From: a virus
Direction: 5' to 3' (one strand)
IMG/VR virus record: IMGVR_UViG_3300032296_000913
Span: 1-20,933 of that record
DNA: 20,933 nucleotides
Shown here: piece after piece, positions 7,071 to 13,533 of the stretch
Layout: the number at the start of each line of letters is the position of its first letter
How positions within the stretch are numbered: position 1 is the first letter of the stretch
The notes under the pieces: generated by a model
Seen by the model: the letters and a program-made list of their open reading frames with translations, nothing else
What the model was told of the DNA's origin: nothing
Databases searched by the model: none
Position numbers and translations under genes: made by a program

Positions 7071-8230
7071 AATGTGTTTAATACTTGTGTTACTTTCTCG
7101 TGTGCTATATTCTGATTAAAATGCTCTCGTACATAGTCATGCAGGTTATTTGCTAGTCGTTCGCGCAATTCTTTGTCGTTCGTCAGTCGCAAGATAGCGG
7201 TAAACCATCCCTCTTTCTCATTGCAGACCAAAGCGTTTACGTTGTGTTGCAAATGCGGTGCGTAAGGTAACACGTTGCTAACTATTGCAGCGCATTTAGT
7301 CCATCCTGCTTCGATCAACTTCAATTCGGACTTACAGCTATTGAATACACCGTGTTCCATTGGAATCAACGCCACGTCGACCTCCTCATACATCACACCG
7401 TAGTCGATTGCGTCCTTTGCCCAAAAACGTTTGTAAAACTGTTGGTTGCCTATGTGATTACCTTCTCGCACAAACGATTTCAGGTAATCGCGATAAAAGT
7501 CAGGAAGTTGTGTGTAGTTAAATGTAAACATCCGCTCCACTTCCGTAAATGACGGATGCAAATTAAAGCTATTTACAAACTGCACTTTTGAGCGAATATG
7601 CTTATTCTGGTAAGCAGAACGAACACCATTAAACATTAACGCTGCATCGCGTTCGCGGTACATACCTGCAATAAAGCCAAATCGCGTAAATCTTGACGGC
7701 TGTTTGTTCGTGCTAAACTTAGTGATATTTGGATCAATAGTGTTAGGCACAATCGTTGCGTCAATGCCGTATTCGTTTTTGATATGACGCGCTAATGTTT
7801 CGGTTGAGCAAGTGACAGCGTCAACAATTTTAACGACTTCCTTTGTCTGATTCTCCCACTCGCTAACCTCATTTAACTGATGCGTAAAATATCGCACCGC
7901 TTCATCGTTTTTAAGGCTTGTCGCGTGTTGTATGCGACCTTTAATTGATTTGTGGTGTAGCTGATGCCACGTTGGAATTTTCCAGTAATCGTCAATGTCA
8001 AGAATGATCTTTTTACCTGCATCTTTAAGTTTGGTAAACAGTTCCATTGGATGCGCTCGGTTAATGACGTACACATCGCTATCTAATGGCGAATTAAGGA
8101 TGTCATGCTTCGATGCTATTTGCGCTCCGTCAATTCGGCAATATGGCATATACAGACGATACAAATCCATACCATTTGCGATCAATTCACGGTCTTTGCC
8201 GAAGCCGTTGGTTAATACGGTTACTTTCAT
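7067..8230 (-). CDS. Family 4-like glycosyltransferase (GT-B fold)
   Basis: A 387-residue protein with the two-domain GT-B layout. The N-terminal half has Rossmann-like strands (MKVTVLTNGFG, DVYVINRAHP, KKIILDIDDYW); the C-terminal half begins with RFGFIAGMYRERD and contains the donor-binding segment SELKLIEAGWTKCAAIVSN near residue 305, the E-x7-E-like region of GT4 enzymes, followed by NALVCNEKEGW. It is the first glycosyltransferase of the cassette in transcription order, overlapping the sigma-like gene by 4 nt. It has no membrane segment. Donor and acceptor are unknown. Confidence 0.83.
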   Translation of the reverse strand: MKVTVLTNGFGKDRELIANGMDLYRLYMPYCRIDGAQIASKHDILNSPLDSDVYVINRAHPMELFTKLKDAGKKIILDIDDYWKIPTWHQLHHKSIKGRIQHATSLKNDEAVRYFTHQLNEVSEWENQTKEVVKIVDAVTCSTETLARHIKNEYGIDATIVPNTIDPNITKFSTNKQPSRFTRFGFIAGMYRERDAALMFNGVRSAYQNKHIRSKVQFVNSFNLHPSFTEVERMFTFNYTQLPDFYRDYLKSFVREGNHIGNQQFYKRFWAKDAIDYGVMYEEVDVALIPMEHGVFNSCKSELKLIEAGWTKCAAIVSNVLPYAPHLQHNVNALVCNEKEGWFTAILRLTNDKELRERLANNLHDYVREHFNQNIAHEKVTQVLNTL

Positions 8231-8778
8231 TGCTTGGTTTTATTAAATTCTTTGACCATCGTCCGCACGTAAACACACGCTGACGAATAATGTATGCCTG
8301 TTTTCTTCTGAAAATCTCTGTAACTGCGTTTCTTAATCGGTTCGTACTCCATGTACTCCAATGTGACCAGTGACTGTAAACTAAGTTCGGGATTAGTCTT
8401 GTTCTGATCACAAAACGCTTTAAACTCGTGTATCAATTCAGGATCGAGACCTACGCGCTCCGTTTGCTCATCCACAACGTCCAATTCAAGATCGTCGATA
8501 AATTCGTAGGTAGGAAAATTCTGTTTGTTGAAGTTTGATCGTGGTAGCATCACCTCACGCACCATTGTAATAAATGCGTAATGCTTTAATTTGCCGTTTT
8601 GGTATAGGTTAAAAATATTTTCCTCTGGCAAAGCACAAACACGCTCAATGACAAGGTGCAACAAGTCTTCACGGGCTGCGAATGTGCGACAGTAGGCCTT
8701 TATTGCTGACCGCAATTCCTTACTGTTGTACAACTCCGTGATGATCTGATCTCTGTTCACGGACTGCAATTTACGCAC
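8227..8778 (-). CDS. Sigma-70-like transcription factor
   Basis: A 183-residue protein that resembles a small phage sigma-like factor. Residues about 18-80 are helical with an AAREDLLHLVIERV segment like sigma region 2, followed by an aromatic KHYAFITMVREVML helix. An acidic linker with EFIDDLELDVVDEQ leads to a C-terminal helix-turn-helix (YRDFQKKTGIHYSSACVYVRTMV) placed like region 4. The similarity is by pattern, and the basic region-2.4 residues are not obvious. It heads the 13-gene overlapping chain that includes the glycosyltransferases and DNA-modification genes, so it may switch transcription of the late region. Confidence 0.62.
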   Translation of the reverse strand: MRKLQSVNRDQIITELYNSKELRSAIKAYCRTFAAREDLLHLVIERVCALPEENIFNLYQNGKLKHYAFITMVREVMLPRSNFNKQNFPTYEFIDDLELDVVDEQTERVGLDPELIHEFKAFCDQNKTNPELSLQSLVTLEYMEYEPIKKRSYRDFQKKTGIHYSSACVYVRTMVKEFNKTKQ

Positions 8779-8811
8779 ATTCGCAAATCGTTTAGATATT
8801 ATTTATTGACA

Positions 8812-9315
8812 TTAGTTAACACACATAAACGAATCAATTACTCGCATCCGTTCCTGCGTTGCTTTTATGTGTATTTCGATTAATTCCATATTAATTTCAT
8901 CACCCACCTGCTTGCATAATTCGTACAACTTCCACAACTGGTCAATTTCATAACCAACAAAACATAGGCGAAGTTCAGGCGTGTCGGCTGCTGCGTACAT
9001 ATCCAACTTTGGCGACAAGTCAGCCATTAACGTTCTGTATGCTTCAGCGTATTTAAGATCAGCCTTTGTGTTATGGCGGTTGTTATGCCTCCGCATCGCG
9101 TGAATAACGGTAGCATGATTACGGTTAACTATTTGCCCGATTGATACCAACGATAACATCGTATGCTCTCGTAGTATGCCCATAACCAGTTGACGGACCA
9201 ATACTATTTCGCCCAATCGCGTTTTGCCTTTGATTTCGTCGAATGTTAATCCGAACACGTTATGTACTGATGCCTGTAATGCAGACATGAATTTCTGTGA
9301 ATCTGTTGCTTTCAT
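8812..9315 (-). CDS. Stand-alone DnaA domain IV (DnaA box-binding) protein
   Basis: A 167-residue protein whose residues about 16-80 match the DNA-binding domain IV of the replication initiator DnaA: LTFDEIKGKTR, then ARQ-type helix LVRQLVMGILRE, and the signature NRNHATVIHAMRRH at 65-78 (family core H-x-T-V-x-H-A). No AAA+ ATPase domain precedes it. The remaining 85 residues are helical and unassigned. It may bind the phage origin or compete with host DnaA. Its leader contains two CCAAA boxes (9316-9337) and no Shine-Dalgarno. It lies 33 nt before the sigma-like gene. Confidence 0.8.
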   Translation of the reverse strand: MKATDSQKFMSALQASVHNVFGLTFDEIKGKTRLGEIVLVRQLVMGILREHTMLSLVSIGQIVNRNHATVIHAMRRHNNRHNTKADLKYAEAYRTLMADLSPKLDMYAAADTPELRLCFVGYEIDQLWKLYELCKQVGDEINMELIEIHIKATQERMRVIDSFMCVN

Positions 9316-9389
9316 TTTTGTTTGGTTTTTGGTTATTAATTAATTTGTGGGATGTGCGCTACGAGTTGCGTGTATTTGCGAGTTAGCTG

Positions 9390-9569
9390 CTATTTTACCG
9401 ACCACTCCGAAAGTTTAGACTTTACAATCAATTTCAGTTCATCAACTTTTGACAATGGACAGCGAAAAGCAATCGTTTTGGTTTCTTCGTTGTATTTAGG
9501 TTTAGCACCCGAACCTTGCCGAGTGCCTCCTCTTTTTAATTTACTTGTATTGATTTTTCTATTGAGCAT
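9390..9569 (-). CDS. Small basic RGGxRxGxG protein
   Basis: I found this 59-residue gene by translating the gap by hand. It starts at ATG 9567-9569 inside the end of the 81-aa gene (34-nt overlap, different frame) and ends at TAG 9390-9392. The N-terminal half is basic and carries KRGGTRQGSGAKPKY, a motif shared by many small phage and bacterial proteins that continue as here with TIAFRCPLSKVDELKLIV, probably a strand-helix-helix DNA-binding unit of ribbon-helix-helix style. Function is not established. The stop is 75 nt from the DnaA-like gene. Confidence 0.7.
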   Translation of the reverse strand: MLNRKINTSKLKRGGTRQGSGAKPKYNEETKTIAFRCPLSKVDELKLIVKSKLSEWSVK

Positions 9570-9781
9570 AATAAATCATCTATATTAGTTCTATTAAAAT
9601 CACTTTCGTTTATTCTCATTTTGTAACCTAAATAATTGATAACAAAAATGTATTTTCTGCCTTCTTTTGTAAAGTCAAAAATATATTCTTTATTATTTGG
9701 GGTTACAAATGTTCTACCAGCCTTAGCCATTAATACATCGTCTTTTTTTGTGTATTTACCGATTTGATTTACTTGTTTCAT
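9536..9781 (-). CDS. Hypothetical protein
   Basis: An 81-residue protein with no recognised family. The pattern is mostly beta strands (EYIFDFTKEGRKYIFVINYLGYKM) with a basic start, which would suit a small SH3-like or OB-like fold, but this is only a guess. It is AT-rich relative to its neighbours. It follows a good Bacteroidetes-type promoter at 9807-9838 and overlaps the 59-aa basic protein gene, so both probably come from that promoter. Confidence 0.6.
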   Translation of the reverse strand: MKQVNQIGKYTKKDDVLMAKAGRTFVTPNNKEYIFDFTKEGRKYIFVINYLGYKMRINESDFNRTNIDDLLCSIEKSIQVN

Positions 9782-9806
9782 TTTGTTATTGTTTTAATTT
9801 CTGATA

Positions 9807-9838
9807 CAAATATAAACCCTTTATTTTGAATTTGCAAA
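9807..9838 (-). promoter_or_regulatory. Bacteroidetes-type promoter (-33 TTTG, -7 TATATTTG)
   Basis: On the minus strand a TTTG (9835-9838) is followed after 20 nt by TATATTTG (9807-9814), close to the Bacteroidetes consensus TTTG-N19-TAnnTTTG. It lies 25 nt ahead of the ATG at 9781, leaving a short A-rich leader. It should drive the 81-aa gene and probably the downstream block. Confidence 0.65.
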
Positions 9839-9949
9839 CTATTTCAAAGATATTTTCAATTTATTTTTTAAAGTGCTAAAAATCAAATAGAAAAAAACAG
9901 CGGCTAACAGCACATAAGCAAAAGCCCAAATCCAACCGCACAATGCCAA
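9839..9949 (-). CDS. Possible 36-aa single-span membrane peptide (TTG start)
   Basis: Between DnaB and the next gene the minus strand encodes a hydrophobic stretch (CGWIWAFAYVLLAAVFFYLIF) followed by a basic tail (STLKNKLKISLK) and a TAG stop. An in-frame TAA shortly upstream leaves only TTG codons (9947-9949 or 9941-9943) as starts. The inside-positive layout is what a real small membrane protein would show, but the same DNA carries nested inverted repeats and could simply be a structured intergenic region. Weak call. Confidence 0.3.
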   Translation of the reverse strand: MALCGWIWAFAYVLLAAVFFYLIFSTLKNKLKISLK

Positions 9950-9972
9950 CGCTATTTGTGCCTTCGCTTATC
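9914..9972 (-). repeat. Nested inverted repeats downstream of dnaB
   Basis: An outer pair ATAAGC/GCTTAT (9914-9919 with 9967-9972) encloses an inner pair GCACAA/TTGTGC (9938-9943 with 9956-9961). On the transcribed strand a run of seven T follows at 9897-9891, about 16 nt past the outer stem, too far for a standard intrinsic terminator. It may still slow or end transcription after dnaB. Confidence 0.35.
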
Positions 9973-9981
9973 TGCAAATCG

Positions 9982-11373
9982 TTAAAATGGTAAATCGTTT
10001 GTCTTTGGTATAAAATCCGTGTTAGGTTGCAATGTGTTACTGATGTATGTCTTTTTAGGATCAACGAACAAAGTATGCTCACCGTCCCAGTTAAGATCAA
10101 CCGCGCCAGTTTCACCGTTACGATGCTTTGCAATGATAACCTCTGCCTTACCTTCCGTGCTTTGTCCGTTCTCATCCTGCATTTCACCGTAGTATTCAGC
10201 GCGGTGAATAAACATTACAATATCCGCATCCTGTTCGATTGCGCCTGATTCGCGCAAGTCGGATAGTTGTGGACGTTTCTCACCGCGTGATTCTACCGCA
10301 CGACTTAATTGTGATAAGGCTACCACAGGCACGTTGCAATCTTTTGCTACTCGCTTCAACTCTCGGCTGATCTCGGATATAATTGCTTCACGGTTTCGGT
10401 TTCGTCCGTTTGGTACGCTCACTAATTGCAGGTAATCAACAATAATCAACCCGACACCACCTTGCACGGCTTTCAACGACTTACTGCGAAGTTCCTGCCA
10501 GTCAATTCCTGCCTTGTCTTCAATCTGCAACGGATGGCATTCTATCACACCTCGCGCCTGTTCCACTTTGCGAAGTTCATCAGTAGTCAGACATCCGTTT
10601 TTGTAGTTGTGCGAATTTACCAGCGATTCCATCACGATTAGACGCGTGGTAAGTTGCAGCGCGGACATTTCAAGACTAAAAAACAATACAGGTTTGTTGG
10701 AATTACGGGCAAATGCTAACGCTAACGCTGTCTTACCCATTGCAGGACGCGCAGCAAGTATCACAAGGTCTGATGGCTGCCATCCACCAAACACACGGTT
10801 CATATCAGTGAATCCTGTGCTGATTCCAGTCGGCAGGTTATGTTCACGGGCGTAAACTTTCTTAGCGTACTCTTCGCGCTCCAACTTTACCACCTCCGCA
10901 ACAGATACCACCTGCTTACCTTTAGTAGTTTCAGACATTAGATAGTCGTTTAACTGCTTAACGTCATCGCGAATGTTAAACACGTCCACGCTGTCTGCAT
11001 AGCTGCGATTAATCAACCTGTCGGCCTGTTGTATCACTTCCCTACGCATAGCCAATTCCTGAATCTCTCTGCAATGTGCTTCGATATGAACATCACTACC
11101 AACACGGTTGCACAACTCGGAAACGATCATAATGCCGACAATTTCTAATTCGTTAGTCGCTTTAAGTTCTTTGGTCACGGTAACCATATCAACGGCTTCG
11201 CGCTTACGGAATAGTCGATCAATAGCTGCAAAGATGCGACGGTGTTTCTCGTGATAAAACGTTTGCTCATTAATGATTTCCATAACACGGGCAATGCTCT
11301 GCTCAAACAATACCATCGTGCCGAGTACCACGCGCTCCGTGTCTAAGTTGTATGGCGGTTTTCTGTCGTTCAT
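9982..11373 (-). CDS. dnaB: Replicative DNA helicase, DnaB type
   Basis: A 463-residue hexameric 5'-3' helicase that should unwind the phage fork. The N-terminal domain (about 7-105) starts with the typical PPYNLDTERVVLG. The RecA-like domain has Walker A ARPAMGKT at 208-215, FFSLEMS at 231-237, Walker B IIVDYLQL at 310-317, the SQLSR sensor near 354-358, the RESGAIEQDAD loop at 374-384 and IIAKHRNGETG with the arginine finger near the end. Length is normal for DnaB. The leader carries AACCAAAC and no Shine-Dalgarno. It lies within the replication block, just after the RadC-like gene. Confidence 0.95.
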   Translation of the reverse strand: MNDRKPPYNLDTERVVLGTMVLFEQSIARVMEIINEQTFYHEKHRRIFAAIDRLFRKREAVDMVTVTKELKATNELEIVGIMIVSELCNRVGSDVHIEAHCREIQELAMRREVIQQADRLINRSYADSVDVFNIRDDVKQLNDYLMSETTKGKQVVSVAEVVKLEREEYAKKVYAREHNLPTGISTGFTDMNRVFGGWQPSDLVILAARPAMGKTALALAFARNSNKPVLFFSLEMSALQLTTRLIVMESLVNSHNYKNGCLTTDELRKVEQARGVIECHPLQIEDKAGIDWQELRSKSLKAVQGGVGLIIVDYLQLVSVPNGRNRNREAIISEISRELKRVAKDCNVPVVALSQLSRAVESRGEKRPQLSDLRESGAIEQDADIVMFIHRAEYYGEMQDENGQSTEGKAEVIIAKHRNGETGAVDLNWDGEHTLFVDPKKTYISNTLQPNTDFIPKTNDLPF

Positions 11374-11388
11374 TTGTTTTAGTTTGGT

Positions 11389-11835
11389 TTATAACTTGCC
11401 TTCGTCAGCAAATGAATAATAACTACTTTTTGTCAAGATTACATGGTCACAAATATCAACATCAATCAATTTTAACGCTTGTGTTGTCTTTTTGGTTAAA
11501 TTTATATCTTGATCTGAAGGCTGTAAATTTCCTGATGGATGATTGTGTGCAAGTATAACAGCGTCTGCCAAACTATCCAATGCATATTTTGCAATAATAC
11601 GGATATCGACAACAGTACCTGATATTCCACCTTGCGATATTTTAGCGTAGCCAACAGTTGTTTTGCTTCTATTCAATAATAATATAAAAAATGATTCATA
11701 AACCTCTATATCTTCAAAATAAAATTGCCTAATAAAATTGTATGCATCAAGGCTTGATTTAATTTTTACTTGAGGAAATTCTGTGTCATTTTTTTTAATA
11801 GTAAATAGCGGAGTGTATTTTGTTTTAGTCTTCAT
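11389..11835 (-). CDS. RadC-like JAB/MPN domain protein
   Basis: A 148-residue protein equal to the C-terminal metalloprotease-like domain of RadC. The JAMM zinc motif is intact: AHNHPSGNLQPSDQD at 96-110, with the upstream glutamate in EVYESFFIL near 44-52. The N-terminal HhH part of full-length RadC is absent, as in many phage and mobile-element copies; their function is still unsettled despite the 'DNA repair' label. The gene is AT-rich beside its neighbours dnaB and the replication protein, so it may be a later insertion. A -7-like TAACTTTG lies at 11855-11862, 20 nt before the start. Confidence 0.87.
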   Translation of the reverse strand: MKTKTKYTPLFTIKKNDTEFPQVKIKSSLDAYNFIRQFYFEDIEVYESFFILLLNRSKTTVGYAKISQGGISGTVVDIRIIAKYALDSLADAVILAHNHPSGNLQPSDQDINLTKKTTQALKLIDVDICDHVILTKSSYYSFADEGKL

Positions 11836-11854
11836 ATTGGTTTAGTTTGGTTTA

Positions 11855-11862
11855 CAAAGTTA
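11855..11862 (-). promoter_or_regulatory. Possible -7 element (TAACTTTG)
   Basis: The short gap before the RadC-like gene has TAACTTTG on the minus strand, matching TAnnTTTG, at the same distance from the start codon as the other promoters here. No TTTG box stands at the right spacing, so it is a weak candidate for separate expression of the RadC-like gene. Confidence 0.35.
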
Positions 11863-11869
11863 ATGTTAA

Positions 11870-12604
11870 TTACTCAAAATTAAACTTTTTGTACTGTTGT
11901 TTCGGTTTTGGTTTAAGTTCACCGTTCTTTTGCTTTACTCCGAGCCAATTAGTAAAATGTGATTTCAGATCGCGCTCCGTTTTATCCTCATCCTTTCCTT
12001 GCGAATGACAATGGGATATAAACTCATCCACAAGCCTATTAAAGTCATCAGTACTGATCTTATAGGCTCGGATAACATTCTCATACCACAACGTCTGTTT
12101 GGGCAATTCTCGGATGTGTTCAACCTTATACTTTGGCTGCGGTTTGAATTGGTCGACATATCGTGGCGGTAAAATTTCCTCCACACCCCCTTTGTTATTA
12201 TCAACTAAATTTACATCTTCATCTTCATTTTCAGTCGGCATATTCAATTCCATATCCGTAGCAGATGCATTTGCATATGCATTTGCATCACCCGATGTAG
12301 CTTTTGCCCATCTTTTTTGAGCATTTGCACTTAGATTTGTACTTTTCTTTTGGCGCAACACCATTTCCTGCATCAGTCGTTCATTATAAAATCCATCCTC
12401 CGTTTCAATAAATTTAGAACGAACAACCGCATCATCTTTGACCATATTGTTAAAACTAAATTTATCAATCAATCCCCCGTGTTGATGTTGAGCGCATAGC
12501 ATACGTACGTACAATCCAACCTGCTCGTTGGTCATAAACAAAGTGCCAGTCAAAAAATCTGACGTGTAAAACAAAAATGCAGGATCTTTAGCTTTCTTAG
12601 CCAT
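11870..12604 (-). CDS. DUF1376-like phage replication protein
   Basis: A 244-residue protein. The N-terminal domain (about 8-45, PAFLFYTSDFLTGTLFMTNEQVGLYVRML) resembles the winged-helix DUF1376/YdaU-type start of phage replication proteins. A linker of about 90 residues follows, with an Ala/Asn-rich run and an acidic stretch, and then a C-terminal unit (WYENVIRAYKISTDDFNRLVDEFISHC ... LKSHFTNWL, written here in parts) similar to the tail of Bacteroidetes replication initiators or helicase loaders. By position before dnaB it probably loads the helicase or marks the origin. The linker DNA holds a perfect tandem 12-mer. Exact function is inferred. Confidence 0.72.
   Translation of the reverse strand: MAKKAKDPAFLFYTSDFLTGTLFMTNEQVGLYVRMLCAQHQHGGLIDKFSFNNMVKDDAVVRSKFIETEDGFYNERLMQEMVLRQKKSTNLSANAQKRWAKATSGDANAYANASATDMELNMPTENEDEDVNLVDNNKGGVEEILPPRYVDQFKPQPKYKVEHIRELPKQTLWYENVIRAYKISTDDFNRLVDEFISHCHSQGKDEDKTERDLKSHFTNWLGVKQKNGELKPKPKQQYKKFNFE
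12265..12288. repeat. Perfect tandem repeat of ATGCATTTGCAT (2 copies)
   Basis: Two head-to-tail copies of the 12-mer lie inside the linker-coding part of the replication protein gene, and a further GCATTTGCA occurs near 12321-12329. They encode the Ala/Asn-rich linker. They could be plain low-complexity coding sequence or iterons of an origin placed inside the gene, as in lambda gene O. Confidence 0.6.
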
Positions 12605-12616
12605 TGTAAAATAAAT

Positions 12617-12701
12617 ATGCCCACCAACATACTAACAGCGTTCCACTTCTGCTTTCTGCCAATGGGCATTTAATTCGTTAGGTTGCTTATAATGTGGAAC
12701 G
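12617..12701 (-). other. Interleaved inverted repeats in 5' leader of the replication gene
   Basis: The 118-nt gap holds two inverted-repeat pairs that cross each other: CGTTCCAC (12639-12646) with GTGGAACG (12694-12701), and ATGCCCA (12617-12623) with TGGGCAT (12663-12669). In the transcript from the promoter at 12715 these could form a pseudoknot or two competing hairpins just ahead of the start codon. This gene also lacks the AAACCAAAAC leader found elsewhere. Confidence 0.5.
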
Positions 12702-12714
12702 GCAACACTTAATG

Positions 12715-12722
12715 CAAATATA
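12715..12722 (-). promoter_or_regulatory. Promoter -7 element TATATTTG
   Basis: TATATTTG on the minus strand is the same octamer as at 9807 and 16447. No good TTTG box stands at the usual distance; only a weak TTTC at 12740-12743. It abuts the stop codon of the upstream HTH gene and would give a leader of about 105 nt for the replication protein gene. Confidence 0.45.
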
Positions 12723-13010
12723 CTACTTATTTCCTTTCTGAAAATCTTTTAGCAGTCTTTTTCCTTTTGACTTATTGACAATGGTGTATTTGACGTAACG
12801 TTCACCGTATTTATCTACGGCATCCACGCTCTTTATATTTGGCTGTCCGTACTTTTTATTGAACAACTGACGAAGATCGAATATACGCGCTCCTAATCGC
12901 GTAGTGTCGTATCTTTTAGCATATTCCAATGCCGTTATACTTTTACCGTCAATCATTTCCTTTAATGCGGTTAGCATTAATTCGCGTTTACGTCCTGTTT
13001 TTGTTTTCAT
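12723..13010 (-). CDS. Small HTH_39-type helix-turn-helix protein
   Basis: A 95-residue basic protein. The segment DGKSITALEYAKRYDTTRLGARIFDLR (given in parts: SITALEYAKRYD, TTRLGARIFDLR) at about 22-48 matches the phage helix-turn-helix family usually labelled HTH_39, followed by a wing-like part ending in KYTIVNKSKGKRLL. It probably binds DNA; the target is unknown. It is translated from an AAAACCAAAACC leader directly before ATG 13010, and lies between the VRR-NUC nuclease and the replication protein. Confidence 0.75.
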   Translation of the reverse strand: MKTKTGRKRELMLTALKEMIDGKSITALEYAKRYDTTRLGARIFDLRQLFNKKYGQPNIKSVDAVDKYGERYVKYTIVNKSKGKRLLKDFQKGNK

Positions 13011-13020
13011 GGTTTTGGTT

Positions 13021-13284
13021 TTAATTATTGGTTAGTAATTCGATTGCTTCGTCTGATGTTCGTACCACGTACACGGGAGCGCAGTTGACTTGTTGAAATC
13101 GCTCCTGACCTTCGCGTAGTTTGCCTGTTTTGGTTTTTACCTCGATCACAAACCACTTACCGCGATAAGACACAAGCAGGTCGGGAATGTCACGTCCGTT
13201 GATCTTGTTAACGGTCGCACCAATGGCTTCCATCGCCTTGACAATTTCGGCTTCATTCCCGTCCCGCTTGTATTTGTACTTCAT
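13021..13284 (-). CDS. VRR-NUC / PD-(D/E)XK nuclease
   Basis: An 87-residue nuclease of the stand-alone VRR-NUC type. It has all the expected active-site residues: Glu11 in the first helix, Asp35 in GRDIPDLLVSY, Glu48 and Lys50 in FVIEVKTKTGK, and Gln60 in REGQERF. Such phage enzymes cut branched or Holliday-type DNA, and here it sits among recombination genes. Its start shares one base with the stop of the upstream gene (TAATG), so the pair is coupled. Confidence 0.88.
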   Translation of the reverse strand: MKYKYKRDGNEAEIVKAMEAIGATVNKINGRDIPDLLVSYRGKWFVIEVKTKTGKLREGQERFQQVNCAPVYVVRTSDEAIELLTNN

Positions 13285-13523
13285 TATTTCTCCGTGATTT
13301 TGATGCTGTCGATGAAGCGGATGCGGGTATCTTCGTTGTATGTATATACTTCGCCTTCTTGTGCTTCGTCGTACCTATTGGCATTATTCAGGCTAATTAG
13401 AATTAACTTCCCACAACCAATTTCAGCGCATATATAAATATGCTCATCAATTTCTACATACTGCCCCTTCTTAATTTTAACTTTTACCGCTTGGTTCTTC
13501 AATTCAACTGTTACTTCTGTCAT
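13284..13523 (-). CDS. Hypothetical protein
   Basis: A 79-residue acidic protein predicted to be largely beta-sheet (TVELKNQAVKVKIKKGQYVEI, HIYICAEIG). No family recognised. It follows an AAAACCAAAACA leader and shares one base with the start of the VRR-NUC nuclease gene, so it is co-expressed with recombination functions. It might modulate one of them, but nothing in the sequence shows that. Confidence 0.6.
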   Translation of the reverse strand: MTEVTVELKNQAVKVKIKKGQYVEIDEHIYICAEIGCGKLILISLNNANRYDEAQEGEVYTYNEDTRIRFIDSIKITEK

Positions 13524-13533
13524 TGTTTTGGTT

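Noticed and set aside
9876-10187. Minus-strand frame overlapping the end of dnaB
   Set aside because: It is a shadow of the dnaB 3' end in another frame with no recognisable fold, although its tail covers the possible small membrane peptide region in a different frame.
12020-12032. DnaA-box-like TCATCCACA, and AGTGGATAA near 659
   Set aside because: Each has one mismatch to the E. coli box, they are isolated and lie within genes; no cluster that would support an origin.
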